Shown here: positions 1 through 8,198 of the stretch, in pieces
Numbering within the stretch: position 1 is the stretch's first letter
Layout: each line of letters starts with the position of its first letter
Assembly (NCBI GenBank): GCA_049511415.1
Contig: JBEKYC010000073.1
Span: 1-35,702 of the forward strand
Origin: Bog-159 sp049511415
GTDB taxonomy: Bacteria > Acidobacteriota > Terriglobia > Bryobacterales > Bryobacteraceae
Direction: 5' to 3'
DNA length: 35,702 nucleotides
Notes under the pieces: model-generated
Database searches by the model: none
What the model was told of the DNA's origin: nothing
Seen by the model: the letters and a program-made list of their open reading frames with translations, nothing else
Program-made: the position numbers and the translations under genes

Positions 1-141
1 GACTTCGGTGACAAGATGCGTAGCTTCGTTTGCTAATACTCTTGCTAACTTCAACAGGTCCGAATTGTCCAGTGTGCCTTGCAATCTAAACGTTAGCTCG
101 TGAATCTCAGCTTTTATATTTCTGATGTCTTGGTCCGTCAT
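1..141 (-). CDS. Partial small helical protein, 5' end only
   Basis: The first 47 codons of a minus-strand gene read open from an ATG at 141 to the left edge, starting MTDQDIRNIKAEIHELTFRL. The peptide is charged and looks wholly helical. Codon use is AT-rich (AAT, ATA, AGA, TTA) compared with the rest of the window, which suggests an acquired gene. There is a GGAG about 13 bases upstream, too far to be a convincing ribosome binding site. I do not recognise a family, and the remainder lies outside the window. Confidence 0.45.
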   Translation of the reverse strand, partial: MTDQDIRNIKAEIHELTFRLQGTLDNSDLLKLARVLANEATHLVTEV

Positions 142-486
142 AATCTAGTCGAACTCCGAACTCATATTTGGTTTTGGTGCGATTGTCGCAAGTAGCCAAG
201 CAAAGGAGAATCATGACCGGCGAATTCGTCTTCAACACCTTAAGTCCCTCAGTGTTCGCTGCACTCCATCAAAAGCACTTCTTTGTGCCTGGACATGCAA
301 AACTGATTGTATCGCCATTGCCGTCTATGAAAACGGCCTACCGTACGAAAGACGAACCTGGAGAATTCCTCGGTGAACGGCTCTACCGGGCGTTGTGCGG
401 CGTCGATCTCGCCGGGGATGCTGTAGGGCTGGCAGACTGGTGCGGAGCGATTCTGCGGGCTTCCTGTGCGGCAGGGCGGGGTGTTA
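142..486. other. Gene-poor stretch before the tRNA-Val
   Basis: Open frames exist on both strands here, but the plus-strand one (168-530) runs into the tRNA-Val gene and neither resembles a family I know. I see no supported gene, repeat or promoter. Confidence 0.4.
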
Positions 487-563
487 TGGTGGGCGATCAC
501 AGGCTCGAACTGTGGACCTTCGGTGTGTAAAACCGACGCTCTGACCGACTGAGCTAATCGCCC
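487..563 (-). tRNA. tRNA-Val (anticodon TAC)
   Basis: Read on the minus strand this folds as a complete cloverleaf. The acceptor GGGCGAT pairs with ATCGCCC; the D arm is GCTC/GAGC; the anticodon stem TCGGT/ACCGA encloses the loop TTTACAC with anticodon TAC; the T arm CACAG/CTGTG encloses TTCGAGC. The discriminator A is at 490 and the CCA end is encoded at 489-487. Anticodon and acceptor sequence fit valine. It is the intact gene next to a second, truncated tRNA-Val at 694-739; the T arms differ, so the two are not copies of one gene. Confidence 0.93.
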
Positions 564-693
564 CTAGAACCTCACTTTAGCACGCCCAAAAACTCTCTCA
601 CCACCAGACCGGATACCTCCGATTGCTTCGTCAAGAAATGCCATCTCTAACCGATTGAAACTAAAGGATCGTACTGAAAAACCAGATTGGGTG

Positions 694-739
694 CCTTACA
701 AGCAGGAGGTCCGCGGTTCGAGCCCGCGACCGCCCACCA
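694..739 (+). other. 3' half of a tRNA-Val: probable attachment-site scar
   Basis: The plus strand carries the 3' half of a tRNA: anticodon loop CTTACAA (anticodon TAC), 3' anticodon strand GCAGG, variable loop, T arm CCGCG-TTCGAGC-CGCGG type, acceptor strand ACCGCCC and an encoded CCA. The matching 5' half (a GGGCGGT acceptor strand and D arm) is absent upstream. Tyrosine integrases commonly recombine in the 3' half of tRNA genes and leave such a duplicate, and a broken integrase gene lies 70 bases away. I infer an att site or its remnant. The partner copy is not in this window. Confidence 0.72.
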
Positions 740-788
740 TTTTTCAATAACTTGCAGGCCCGCTGAGCCAAGGTTAGTGCCATTTAGT

Positions 789-830
789 GTCAAAACCCCA
801 TCAATTATTGTCAAACCCCCATCAATTCAC
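789..830. repeat. 21-bp tandem duplication at the integrase 3' end
   Basis: Two adjacent 21-base units both begin GTCAAA(A/C)CCCCATCAATT (789-809 and 810-830) and differ at only a few positions. They lie between the tRNA scar and the integrase C-terminus, so they could be arm-type integrase sites or simply a slippage duplication. Confidence 0.5.
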
Positions 831-1729
831 AGCCGATACCGTAGTGCATCGTCATTCGCGGGTCGCCATGGCCCATGGGCTTGCCGGTCCGACAGCGCCA
901 TCCCGATTTCCTCCCCGAGGGTTGCATGGGTATGGCGGAAAACATGCCAACTGAGCCAAGGGATCTCCAGCTTCTTGCCTGCCGGTTTGAGAACCCGCCA
1001 CAGCACGTTTCGCTGGTTTAACGGGGTTCCATTCCTGGAGGCGAAAACCAAATCCTCCGGGCCGGTCCATTTCGACTTGGACTTAAGCTCTAGCAAGGCA
1101 TTAACCACGGTTCGGCTGAGCGGAACGTTTCGCCTTCTCGATTTCGCCTCCACCGATCCGAATTTCCCTCGATAGTAGTTCTTCCGAACCGCCAGTGAGC
1201 ATGGCAGCAATACATCAGCCCCGACAATAACCATCCCGCCAGTGGGGTTCAGCGGCTTCTACCGTAGCGCCAACAATTCTGCCACGTTTAGGCTTATGGT
1301 CATTGAAAGCAACGCCATGGTTCGGACCGTTGGCGCCAGCAGCAACAGAGCTCCCGCCTCAACTCAAAGCTGAGCGCATGGGCTTCCTTGCGGTTCATTT
1401 CCGGCATTCGGACGCCTTACGCCGGGTTGTCCCCGGAATAGGCACGCTTCAGCTTGGCGTGGCTGAAAACTGCCGCTGATCGCATTCCGGACGAGTACCG
1501 CCGTCTGCACTGAATACCCTGCCTCGATTTTCTTCTTTACTAGCACCTGCACCTTGTCATTGTCCACATCTCGCAACCGTTCACCCCCAAGCGCCGGGAT
1601 GATGTGCTTATTCAAAATGTAGTCGTAGTGCTCTGGCCCGCGTGCTTCAAGGCCCAAACTTCGCCGTGCAATAATTCTACAGCGAACGGCGATTACCCCC
1701 TTAACTTTGTGTCTCACCCCAGGGTTCAC
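811..1729 (-). pseudogene. Tyrosine (phage-type) integrase, frameshifted
   Basis: The minus strand holds pieces of a tyrosine recombinase in several frames. 1729-1364 reads as the SAM-like core-binding domain (ILNKHIIPALGGERLRDVD), then leaves frame near AISG. 1234-827 reads as the catalytic domain with WHVFRHTHATL, which supplies the H-x-x-R motif. After DRQA the frame is lost, but the next frame continues MGHGDPRMTMHYG, with the expected His and the catalytic Tyr, to a stop at 811. At least two frameshifts plus a garbled stretch around 1240-1400 make it non-functional. Its C-terminus faces a tRNA-Val 3' fragment, the usual arrangement for an integrase and its attachment site. It probably once mobilised the accessory segment to its right. 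Confidence 0.82.
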
Positions 1730-1848
1730 TTCAAACCGTCCGCCTCCCGTTGGTCGGTCCCCAACAGTAGCTGGAAATGGGGCGAAGAAAATTGTGCTTG
1801 ACAGGGAGGGGCCTTCTCATGGAAGCCGCGCGCGTCAGCAAGCGGTTG

Positions 1849-1905
1849 TGTCCGGCGTCAACTATTTCTTCGGGTCAGCGACAACTATTTCTCCCGACCC
1901 GGAGA
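1849..1905. mobile_element. IS21-like terminal repeat remnant, no transposase
   Basis: A TG-led sequence carries two imperfect 20-base repeats, GTCAACTATTTCTTCGGGTC (1857-1876) and GACAACTATTTCTCCCGACC (1880-1899), with a 23-base period. Multiple internal terminal repeats with CAACTATTTCTCC-like cores are typical of IS21-family ends. No istA or istB gene is nearby, so this would be a solo end left after deletion. The family call rests on motif memory only. Confidence 0.35.
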
Positions 1906-2006
1906 TCTAATTGTCGCCGATCACCCATCCGCGCCAATTCGCCGCGCTAGGCGCACCTTCGCTGTGTCTAGCCGGCAGGTCCAGCAGCATTTCCGCCGCG
2001 CCCATC

Positions 2007-3440
2007 CTATTTGGAACGTGAGGCATTGCCGTTCACGACATGGATGGTCGCCTCGGCACGCACAACCGCGTAGGGCTTCAGATCCTCTTCAGCCGGCCGT
2101 GGTGGAAGCGCCTTTGCGTTCGCGGCGGCCCATGGGGCCCAGGTGACAACGACGGTATAAGTGCCGCCGTGGTTTGGCAGCCATCCTTCTCCCCCCAGTG
2201 TCCTTTCCAAGGTAACAACTATGCCCTTCGCGTAGGGTCTCGGTCCGAACCCATGGACCATGCAAACAGACCAACTTGGAAACCGCTCGTTCACGGGCAG
2301 CGGATTCCCCGAAGCGTCGTGAACTTCGAGGCCTACGACCATACAAGGATCCCACAAAGGGTCCCAACTGTAGACCGGAACCTCAGCGTCAAAGTTCTCA
2401 ACTGCCAGATGCAGCGGGACATCCTCGCCTAGACGGAACGTCTCCTTGTCGAGAGTTATATCCGCCGCGACGCCGTTGACGCGTGGCCCCCATTTTCGCG
2501 GTATGGCCGATGGGTCGGCAAGCTGGATCCGCAAAATGTTCGAGGATGCAAAACGAATCAGGGCATCGTCCCGAGAACCCATTAACTGCAAAACCTCCAG
2601 TGCGTGTTCTCCAGGACCCATCCACCTGCTATTGGCGCCGGAGTCCAGTTCAAAACCGGATTGCCAGTCGCCTGGATTATGTCCGAGTGCCCTATTCCGG
2701 CAGCCCTTAAATGCCAGAGGTTGAACCTCGTCAATCCTGGTTGTGCCGTCCGGCGATCTTTCCCTTAGGTAAAGTGTCGGGCAACTTTCCGCGTTTGGTG
2801 GCGCCCCAGTGCCGGGCCGGATGGGAGTGACACGCACTGAGAAACGCTCCCCCTCGTAATACTTGGTCCTGTCGGACGTCAGTTCGAATCCGGGGATTCG
2901 CTCGCCATCCGCCGCCAGACTGAACCGGCCGACATCAATGTCGGAACAAATCCTCTTCAAGAGGGAGGGTGCAACAAGTAATATCGGTCCGCTCATCCAC
3001 CCTGGCTGCAGACATCGTACTGTTTCGTTCGGCGGCGTGGTTCTCCAGCGAAACGCCTGTCGCGCGACTTGACCGAGCTCCAGCGTCAGCGGAGGATTCG
3101 GGGGGGATTGTCCATTCGGCAAGCGGTTTTCGCAGTCATAACACAGGGCGAATGGCGGATTGCCCGGAACGCGGTCGGGATAGAAGGTGGGGCCGTACAT
3201 TGGACCGTCGAAAACACACGGGTGGCTCGAAATGTTGCGCTTTTCGACTACCACTGCGAAGTAGTCGCCCGGTCCATTGAGGAATTGTACGTCGGAATCA
3301 AAATCGGCCTGGGTGCAATTCGAAGCACCGGTGAGGTTCAGACCTGCTTGCCCCAAACTAGGCAAAGGCAGAGAGCACAGGCCGCAGATTGACAAGACTC
3401 TCAGTACGCCAACCGGTCCAAGTCGTCGCCAGCCAATCAT
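2007..3440 (-). CDS. Secreted protein of unknown function
   Basis: This 477-residue protein starts with a signal peptide (MIGWRR, then a hydrophobic stretch to about residue 30, ending SLGQA). The mature part begins with a Cys-containing segment around CTQADFD and has further cysteines (C78, CYDC near 99-102, C143). It alternates beta-rich blocks that look like immunoglobulin-type or carbohydrate-binding folds, the last around residues 320-470. The style resembles large secreted proteins common in Acidobacteria, but I cannot name the family. Export is likely; the role is unknown. The gene is intact, unlike its neighbours. No clear Shine-Dalgarno precedes the ATG at 3440. Confidence 0.7.
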   Translation of the reverse strand: MIGWRRLGPVGVLRVLSICGLCSLPLPSLGQAGLNLTGASNCTQADFDSDVQFLNGPGDYFAVVVEKRNISSHPCVFDGPMYGPTFYPDRVPGNPPFALCYDCENRLPNGQSPPNPPLTLELGQVARQAFRWRTTPPNETVRCLQPGWMSGPILLVAPSLLKRICSDIDVGRFSLAADGERIPGFELTSDRTKYYEGERFSVRVTPIRPGTGAPPNAESCPTLYLRERSPDGTTRIDEVQPLAFKGCRNRALGHNPGDWQSGFELDSGANSRWMGPGEHALEVLQLMGSRDDALIRFASSNILRIQLADPSAIPRKWGPRVNGVAADITLDKETFRLGEDVPLHLAVENFDAEVPVYSWDPLWDPCMVVGLEVHDASGNPLPVNERFPSWSVCMVHGFGPRPYAKGIVVTLERTLGGEGWLPNHGGTYTVVVTWAPWAAANAKALPPRPAEEDLKPYAVVRAEATIHVVNGNASRSK

Positions 3441-3539
3441 CGTTGAACCCCTGGAATCTCCTGCATCCCTTCGACGCCTTGGTTGCAGACTGGGTTGCAG
3501 CGCCCACCATCACGTATGCCGCAACCCCGGCCGGCGAAC

Positions 3540-3665
3540 CGCCAAAAATTTGCAGAGATAGCCGATTTCAATCTGGATGGCTCATTCGACCTGGCGGTGA
3601 CTAACTCGGGAGACAACGATGTGTCGATCCTGCTTGGGAAAGGCGGCGGCACGACCACGTTCGCC
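3540..3665 (+). pseudogene. Isolated FG-GAP/VCBS repeat fragment
   Basis: A short plus-strand stretch encodes one repeat unit: FAEIADFNLDGSFDLAV, then NDVSILLGKGGG. The Asp-rich calcium loop DFNxDGxxD and the following VSILLG strand are those of the FG-GAP/VCBS family. A full gene of this kind, with six or so such units, is present at 19853-20929. No start codon, signal peptide or second repeat accompanies the fragment, and the frame degenerates on both sides, so it is a relic of a lost beta-propeller gene. Confidence 0.6.
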
Positions 3666-3930
3666 GGAAGAAGCGCTTCCGTCGGCGACGGCGGACGTCG
3701 ACGGCGAACCCAGCACGGATTGACTACGATTCGGGTTCTGGCTGCTGGGCCTTCCAGGATTACGCCGCGCGGCAAGCGTTTCTCAATGGGGAACTGCCGT
3801 AGGTCTGGCTGGACGGATACATCGCGACGTCGCCGCACCGACAAAATCTTCACCGCATCCCCGTGGTAGGCTTCGAATACCTCTGGGAAGTGAGCAGCGA
3901 ACTCGTCCAGTTCGCCGCCAAGTTCGTTCT
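3666..3930. other. Decayed stretch between FG-GAP relic and patatin gene
   Basis: On the minus strand a frame directly downstream of the patatin stop reads plausibly as protein (LENELGGELDEFAAHFPEVF and onward), but it has no start of its own and its upstream part only overlaps the patatin gene out of frame. I cannot assign a family. It may be the tail of another broken gene. Confidence 0.3.
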
Positions 3931-6144
3931 CTAGTCGAATAACTTCACGTCGTGGCCCTGTTCCAGATGCGCCAGAAGATCGCTTTGGCGCTTCGGATCT
4001 TCGGTCGTCGAGGTGATCCAAGTCAGGTGCTTATCGAAAACCCAGTCCGATTTGACGAGCCCGTCCGAAAGTTCGCCAAGTTTGTCCTTGTTCGCCGCGT
4101 AAGTCTTGGCCGCCATCTGGTAGCCGCACGCCATTAACGAAAGCGACTCGTCCTCGGTGAAATCGTCCAAATCGGTGCGAAGTTCCGCCAGCGCTTTTTG
4201 GAACGTTTTCAGCACGCCACAGGGAGATAGCTGCGTTCGCTCCACGTCGTAAGACTCCTTGGAAAAACGCAAGCGCTTCACATTCGCGTCTAGGCCGTCC
4301 TTCATGTGCAAAAACATCATTCCGCGAAGCAACCCGGTACGGACCCGCGCGGACAAGTCGGCATAGTTGGCCAAGCGAATGCGCTCCATCAGCGTGTCCA
4401 TCGACCGTTGAGCATAGTCCTTAATCCCCCCGAGCCCCGCCGCTGGACCGCTTTCAAACAACAGCTGTCCCGAGGCGTCGCTTACCAGTAGCACATTGCA
4501 GTTCAGCGCCAGTAACGAAACGGTGCCCTGGTTGTCATGTACTCCGCCATCGACCAATTGCACCTGGACGCCATCGTAAGCGGTGTCGATCCGTAGTGGT
4601 GCGAACACAAAGGGAACGCAGGCCGAGGCCGCCACCGCGCGGCCCACTTCCATCTCCCAGCCGTCCGCGGGTGAGTAAGTGGACCACTCGAGCCGCGGAA
4701 CGCTGTCCGCAGACGGGTAGACGGCCCACGGAGACTCTCCCATCCACGTGGGGGTGAATTGCCACGCGTGCCCGGTGTTCACAGTCGTAGCATTTATCAC
4801 GAGCGCCGGGACTTTGTGCGGACGCAGCCAGTTATGCCTGGTCGGATTGAACTCCGCGCCATCTTCCGGTTTGTAGTCGGGCGGCGTGAATTTCAGATCG
4901 TGCATGTAAAGAGGACCCGCGCCAGCCAACAACGGACAGTAGAATTTTTCCGCAAGCGCCTTGGCACCGATCTCGGGATCCAGGGCGCCTTTCTCCCCGT
5001 GCCATAGAACACGCCACGCGAGCTTGGCCTTGGCAGGCTGTAGCTGGCCTCGCAGATCGGTTGCCACGGCGTTTCGAAAATGATCGATCAGACACTTAAC
5101 GATTTGCGTGTAGTCCTCTCTTTGCATTTCCGGCTCTGCGAGAAACCGTCGCCGCAACTCAAGCCAGTAGCATGTCCCCACGATGCTTCCCCCCGAAACG
5201 CACGAGAGCACCTCCACGTGGCGTAACACATCCAACTCCGCGAGTCTTGCTAAAACTCCCAGATGATAGAACGACGCCCGGAACCCGCCACCCGAGAGAG
5301 CCAAGCCCACCTTGCCTACACTGACGGATCGCAGGTCGCCGTGAGCCTCCGGAAGCAGCGTCTGGAAGAACCGAACAAGATCGGGATTGTCCATCGGTCG
5401 CTCTTCCCGCAAATGCGCGAGCGTCACGAATTGTTGCGCGGTGGTGTAGCGCTGCCAGGGTGCGGGCTTTTCCTGCGCCCCCTCCAGCGCCTTGATGGCT
5501 TCAGAATAAAGACCCAAACCGAAATATGCTTGTGCGAGAGTCGTGGCATTCCAAAAGGATCCGCTGGGAGCGAGTTCATCGACGATACGTTTGCGCAAAA
5601 CTTCCGCCCTGGCCCGCCGCTCGTTTGGTTGATCGCCGGCGTTCGCGAGTAGGTCTTCCATAAACGCGCAATTAATGTGAGGATACGCGTCGTCTCCCAG
5701 GGGTGCCCTCGCGCCACGCTCATAGCACTTGCCAGCTTGCAGGAGGTCCTTTAATTGACCCAGGTCGTTCCACCGCCGCTTGTAGATTCCCCCAGCAATA
5801 CCCATGGTCTCCGCGTCGCCGTCAAGCGTGGTGCTATCGAAATCGAAGCCGTCCATTAGGATTTTGAGGGCGCGGTCATGCCGGACTCCGCTGTTCAATT
5901 CCGGGTCTTTGCTCGTGATTTCAGCGTGCTGGCGACATAATTCCGCGCGGGATTTTGCAGGAATGCCATCGGATAGAGATGTATCCTTCGTCCGCAGGCG
6001 CTCCAATACGGCACGCGCAAGTGAAAGTTCATCTTGCTCCTTGAGGCGCTTCCAAATACGATTCGCCTCATCGAACTCGATCTGCTCGCCTCGCAGGAAC
6101 GCCCTTGCTCGGGTCACACAGTCTGAAAGCACCATGACATTCAT
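3931..6144 (-). CDS. TPR/TRAFs-binding domain-patatin-like phospholipase
   Basis: From the ATG at 6144 the protein has 737 residues. The first 200-250 are helical repeats resembling the MAP3K TRAFs-binding/TPR domain (RALKILMDGF, then GIAGGIYKRRWNDLGQL, typical of that family). From about residue 278 comes a patatin-like lipase domain: oxyanion loop SGGGFRAS (284-291), nucleophile motif SCVSGGS with Ser317, and the catalytic Asp532 in LVDGG. It should hydrolyse membrane phospholipids. TPR-patatin fusions are known as effectors in bacterial conflict systems, so a defence role is plausible. The frame stays open upstream to 6285, but those 47 residues look non-coding, and 6221-6446 holds a frameshifted sensor-domain relic. 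The protein may therefore be an N-terminally shortened descendant. No clear ribosome binding site is visible. Confidence 0.78.
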   Translation of the reverse strand: MNVMVLSDCVTRARAFLRGEQIEFDEANRIWKRLKEQDELSLARAVLERLRTKDTSLSDGIPAKSRAELCRQHAEITSKDPELNSGVRHDRALKILMDGFDFDSTTLDGDAETMGIAGGIYKRRWNDLGQLKDLLQAGKCYERGARAPLGDDAYPHINCAFMEDLLANAGDQPNERRARAEVLRKRIVDELAPSGSFWNATTLAQAYFGLGLYSEAIKALEGAQEKPAPWQRYTTAQQFVTLAHLREERPMDNPDLVRFFQTLLPEAHGDLRSVSVGKVGLALSGGGFRASFYHLGVLARLAELDVLRHVEVLSCVSGGSIVGTCYWLELRRRFLAEPEMQREDYTQIVKCLIDHFRNAVATDLRGQLQPAKAKLAWRVLWHGEKGALDPEIGAKALAEKFYCPLLAGAGPLYMHDLKFTPPDYKPEDGAEFNPTRHNWLRPHKVPALVINATTVNTGHAWQFTPTWMGESPWAVYPSADSVPRLEWSTYSPADGWEMEVGRAVAASACVPFVFAPLRIDTAYDGVQVQLVDGGVHDNQGTVSLLALNCNVLLVSDASGQLLFESGPAAGLGGIKDYAQRSMDTLMERIRLANYADLSARVRTGLLRGMMFLHMKDGLDANVKRLRFSKESYDVERTQLSPCGVLKTFQKALAELRTDLDDFTEDESLSLMACGYQMAAKTYAANKDKLGELSDGLVKSDWVFDKHLTWITSTTEDPKRQSDLLAHLEQGHDVKLFD

Positions 6145-6220
6145 GGATATCACAAAAGGATTTCGGAGGCGAGATCGCCTGAAATGGAATCCCTGCAGGG
6201 GGTGGCGGATCTGGCGCATC

Positions 6221-6446
6221 CGATCGGTGTCGAGTGCCCATTTCGTAGATGTTTCCGGTGGGAATGGAAACATCGGCAAGCACAAGGTCGGAAACGACTG
6301 GGCGTTGAATCATTTCATTGATAATGTGCGCGCCAACATCCTCGTTGGCACGGCACGGACGGATTCATAACCGGCTTTATCAATAGCCGGTGAAAGTAGC
6401 CTCCCAGGGATGGTCGAAGGTCGAAGCTTTTGCCTGGTCCGAAGCT
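6221..6446 (-). pseudogene. Frameshifted NDT-like nucleotide-sensor domain relic
   Basis: Three consecutive minus-strand frames together rebuild a domain of the nucleoside 2-deoxyribosyltransferase-like type. Frame one gives FGPGKSFDLRPSLGGYFHRL (about 6443-6385). Frame two gives PAIDKAGYESVRA (about 6391-6350). Frame three gives HIINEMIQRP, then SDLVLADVSIPTGNIYEMG and TRH, ending near 6226. In intact relatives this runs 'PAIeaAGyevvRADE ... AdlviADiS ... NvyYELGvRHAl'. That domain commonly sits N-terminal to a TRAFs-binding/TPR domain, which is exactly what follows here. At least two frame changes and a small deletion make this part untranslatable as one piece. Confidence 0.62.
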
Positions 6447-6568
6447 GCGGCTCCCCAGGATGGAGTACTCCCACCATGAGCCCAGGTGATTGCACACAGA
6501 TCGGCGGCACTTGGCCGAAATCGGTTGAGGAATCGGCGGCGTTCCACACCCGCTGCAAATGCCGTCCA

Positions 6569-7051
6569 TCAGGAGAGAACGTCGAACGCCTTCGGGTACC
6601 GCACCGTGCCTTCTACGCCGTCCAGTGCGCCGGGAACCAGTTCGAGCGCCATCCAAGCGTTACCAGAATACGGACCCCGAAGGTTCTTCGCCAATTCTGC
6701 CGAGAACCCGAACCGAGGATAATACGCCGGGTGCCCAAGCACTACTACTATCGACTTGCCACGCTCCCGGCATAGCTCCAGCCCACGCCGCACCAATTCC
6801 GATCCGATCCCTTGGCGCTGGTACTGCGTAATCACGGCCATTGGTGCCAGCGATACTGCATGAGTGACAGCGTGTTCGGTCTCGATGAGCAGGTCGCTGA
6901 AGAGAATGTGCCCGACTACGGAATCGGTTGAAGGCGTTCGTTGCGGGAAAAGGCGAGTCCATTTATGCTGGTAAGGTAGACCACGGGCCGGATTCGCCAA
7001 GAGGCGGCTAGTGAAAACTGTCAGCATGAGAATGTGGCTTCGTTCCTCCAC
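6569..7051 (-). pseudogene. GNAT acetyltransferase, 5'-truncated
   Basis: The C-terminal two thirds are a clear GNAT fold of the YhbS type: VVGHILFSDL, then the acetyl-CoA loop QRQGIGSELVRRG, then LGHPAYYPRFGF and a C-terminal region ending near 6569. Recognisable sequence begins only at about 6919. The first 44 codons of the open frame do not match the usual substrate-binding N-terminus (about 50 residues are missing), and they overlap the divergent methyltransferase start at 7011. The fold core and acetyl-CoA site remain, but the enzyme is probably non-functional. If a start near 7027 is used, a shortened protein could still be made. Confidence 0.65.
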
Positions 7052-7688
7052 CGTTGCAGTCGTGATGGGGCTGCTTCTATTTGTCCCTGCATCTACGATT
7101 GATTACTGGCAAGCGTGGGCCTACTTTGGGATTTTCGTCGGGGCTTCACTCTCGATAACTCTCTACCTCATGAGAAAGGACCCTGCCCTGCTCAAGCGTC
7201 GAGAGGAAGGTGGACCGTTAGCAGAGAAGAGAGCACCACAGAAGATCGCCATGCTCTTTGTCTCGGTCGGATTCACCGCCGCACTGATCGTACCCGCTCT
7301 CGACCATCGCTTCGGATGGTCACACGTCCGGCCCAACGCAACTGTGGCTGGTGATGTGCTCGTGGCGCTGAGCTTTTATATTATTTTCCTTGTCTCCAAA
7401 GAAAATACGTTCGCCTCTGCGAGAATCGAAGTCTCCCAAGATCAGCGGGTCATCTCCAGTGGGCCGTATGCGCTTGTGCGGCATCCCATGTATGTAGGAC
7501 TGTTGCTGTTGTTTTTTGGGACTCCGCTTGCACTTGGTTCCTACTGGGGCCTTCTTACATTTGCACTCACGCTGCCCGGAATCATCTGGAGGCTTTTTGA
7601 CGAAGAGACACTGCTGGCAGGGAATCTTCCGGGCTATACCGAATATTGCCGTAAGGTCCGCTGGCGATTGATACCGGCGATCTTTTAG
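7011..7688 (+). CDS. Isoprenylcysteine carboxyl methyltransferase-family membrane protein
   Basis: This 225-residue integral membrane protein has about five hydrophobic segments (roughly 10-27, 33-52, 78-96, 107-125, 160-190). The C-terminal half carries the ICMT/PEMT signature: GPYALVRHPMYVG (about 152-164), then a conserved DEETLL and PGYTEYCRKVRWRLIP. Relatives use S-adenosylmethionine to methylate small or lipid-like substrates at the membrane; the substrate here is unknown. The listed start is GTG at 7011; ATGs at 7026 and 7032 are alternatives. It appears intact, which is unusual for this damaged region. Confidence 0.85.
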   Translation: MKTVSMRMWLRSSTVAVVMGLLLFVPASTIDYWQAWAYFGIFVGASLSITLYLMRKDPALLKRREEGGPLAEKRAPQKIAMLFVSVGFTAALIVPALDHRFGWSHVRPNATVAGDVLVALSFYIIFLVSKENTFASARIEVSQDQRVISSGPYALVRHPMYVGLLLLFFGTPLALGSYWGLLTFALTLPGIIWRLFDEETLLAGNLPGYTEYCRKVRWRLIPAIF

Positions 7689-7702
7689 GACGCTGATCTG
7701 AG

Positions 7703-7972
7703 ATGCCGATCCCGAATCGCCAAGCGTTCATTCGCCAGGGCCAGCGCCTCGAATACTTCACCGTCGCCTACAACAGCGCCGAAGGTCTCGTTTCCATCGT
7801 CGCCGGGTTGATCGCCGGGTCTGTATCCCTGGTCGGCTTCGGCCTGGACAGCATCATCGAAGTGGCGTCTGGGGCGGCGCTATTGTGGCGGCTGCATCAC
7901 GATCTCGACCGGTCCCGACGTGAACGAGTCGAGCGGACCACGTTGCGGTCGCACTTCATCTCACTCGACTAG
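7703..7972 (+). pseudogene. Cation diffusion facilitator-like transporter, 3'-truncated
   Basis: The first 80 or so codons match the start of a short cation transporter family. RLEYFTVAYNSAEGLVSIVA is followed by the second membrane segment with GFGLDSIIEVASGAALLWR, where the Asp is the usual metal ligand, and then an arginine-rich loop. After ERVERTTLR (about 7945) the similarity ends and a stop follows at 7972. Such transporters usually have about 200 residues and six membrane segments; only two remain. The break coincides with the tail of the convergent gene at 7956-8198, so a deletion probably joined the two. Confidence 0.7.
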
Positions 7973-8198
7973 GACCGCTCAACGGGCATCTGCGGTTGAG
8001 CGGATAGTGTCTAAAATGCGCTGGCACTTCAAAATCCTGACGGGTTGTGAAACTGCGCCGTACTCGAAGAGAACGCCCACACAGATGGCAGGTACCCCGA
8101 AACGGATGTGTTCGTTTTTGCAGTTCGACCGCCTCGTCTGCCGTCACCGACCGTCCTTCAAAAAGACAGCGGTCATTCTTGATTTGTGCTATCGTCAT
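7956..8198 (-). CDS. Small zinc-ribbon-like protein
   Basis: This 80-residue protein has a CHLCG motif near residue 37, and a downstream His/Cys pair in HFRHYPLNRRCPLS, together a likely zinc site. It includes the conserved-looking stretch VTADEAVELQKRTHPF. I recall similar short bacterial proteins but cannot name their function. A good Shine-Dalgarno (AAAGGA, about nine bases upstream) supports the ATG at 8198. That ATG overlaps the stop of the upstream chimeric frame by 4 bases. Its 3' end runs into the truncated transporter on the other strand. Confidence 0.5.
   Translation of the reverse strand: MTIAQIKNDRCLFEGRSVTADEAVELQKRTHPFRGTCHLCGRSLRVRRSFTTRQDFEVPAHFRHYPLNRRCPLSGPSRVR

Noticed and set aside
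168..530. Plus-strand open frame of 120 codons
   Set aside because: It runs through most of the tRNA-Val gene and matches no family I know.
694..739. A complete second tRNA gene
   Set aside because: The 5' acceptor strand and D arm are absent in the preceding 60 bases.
3437..4021. Minus-strand open frame of 194 codons
   Set aside because: Its first 30 codons overlap the patatin gene out of frame, its end is antisense to the FG-GAP relic, and no start signal or family is visible; only the middle may be a relic.
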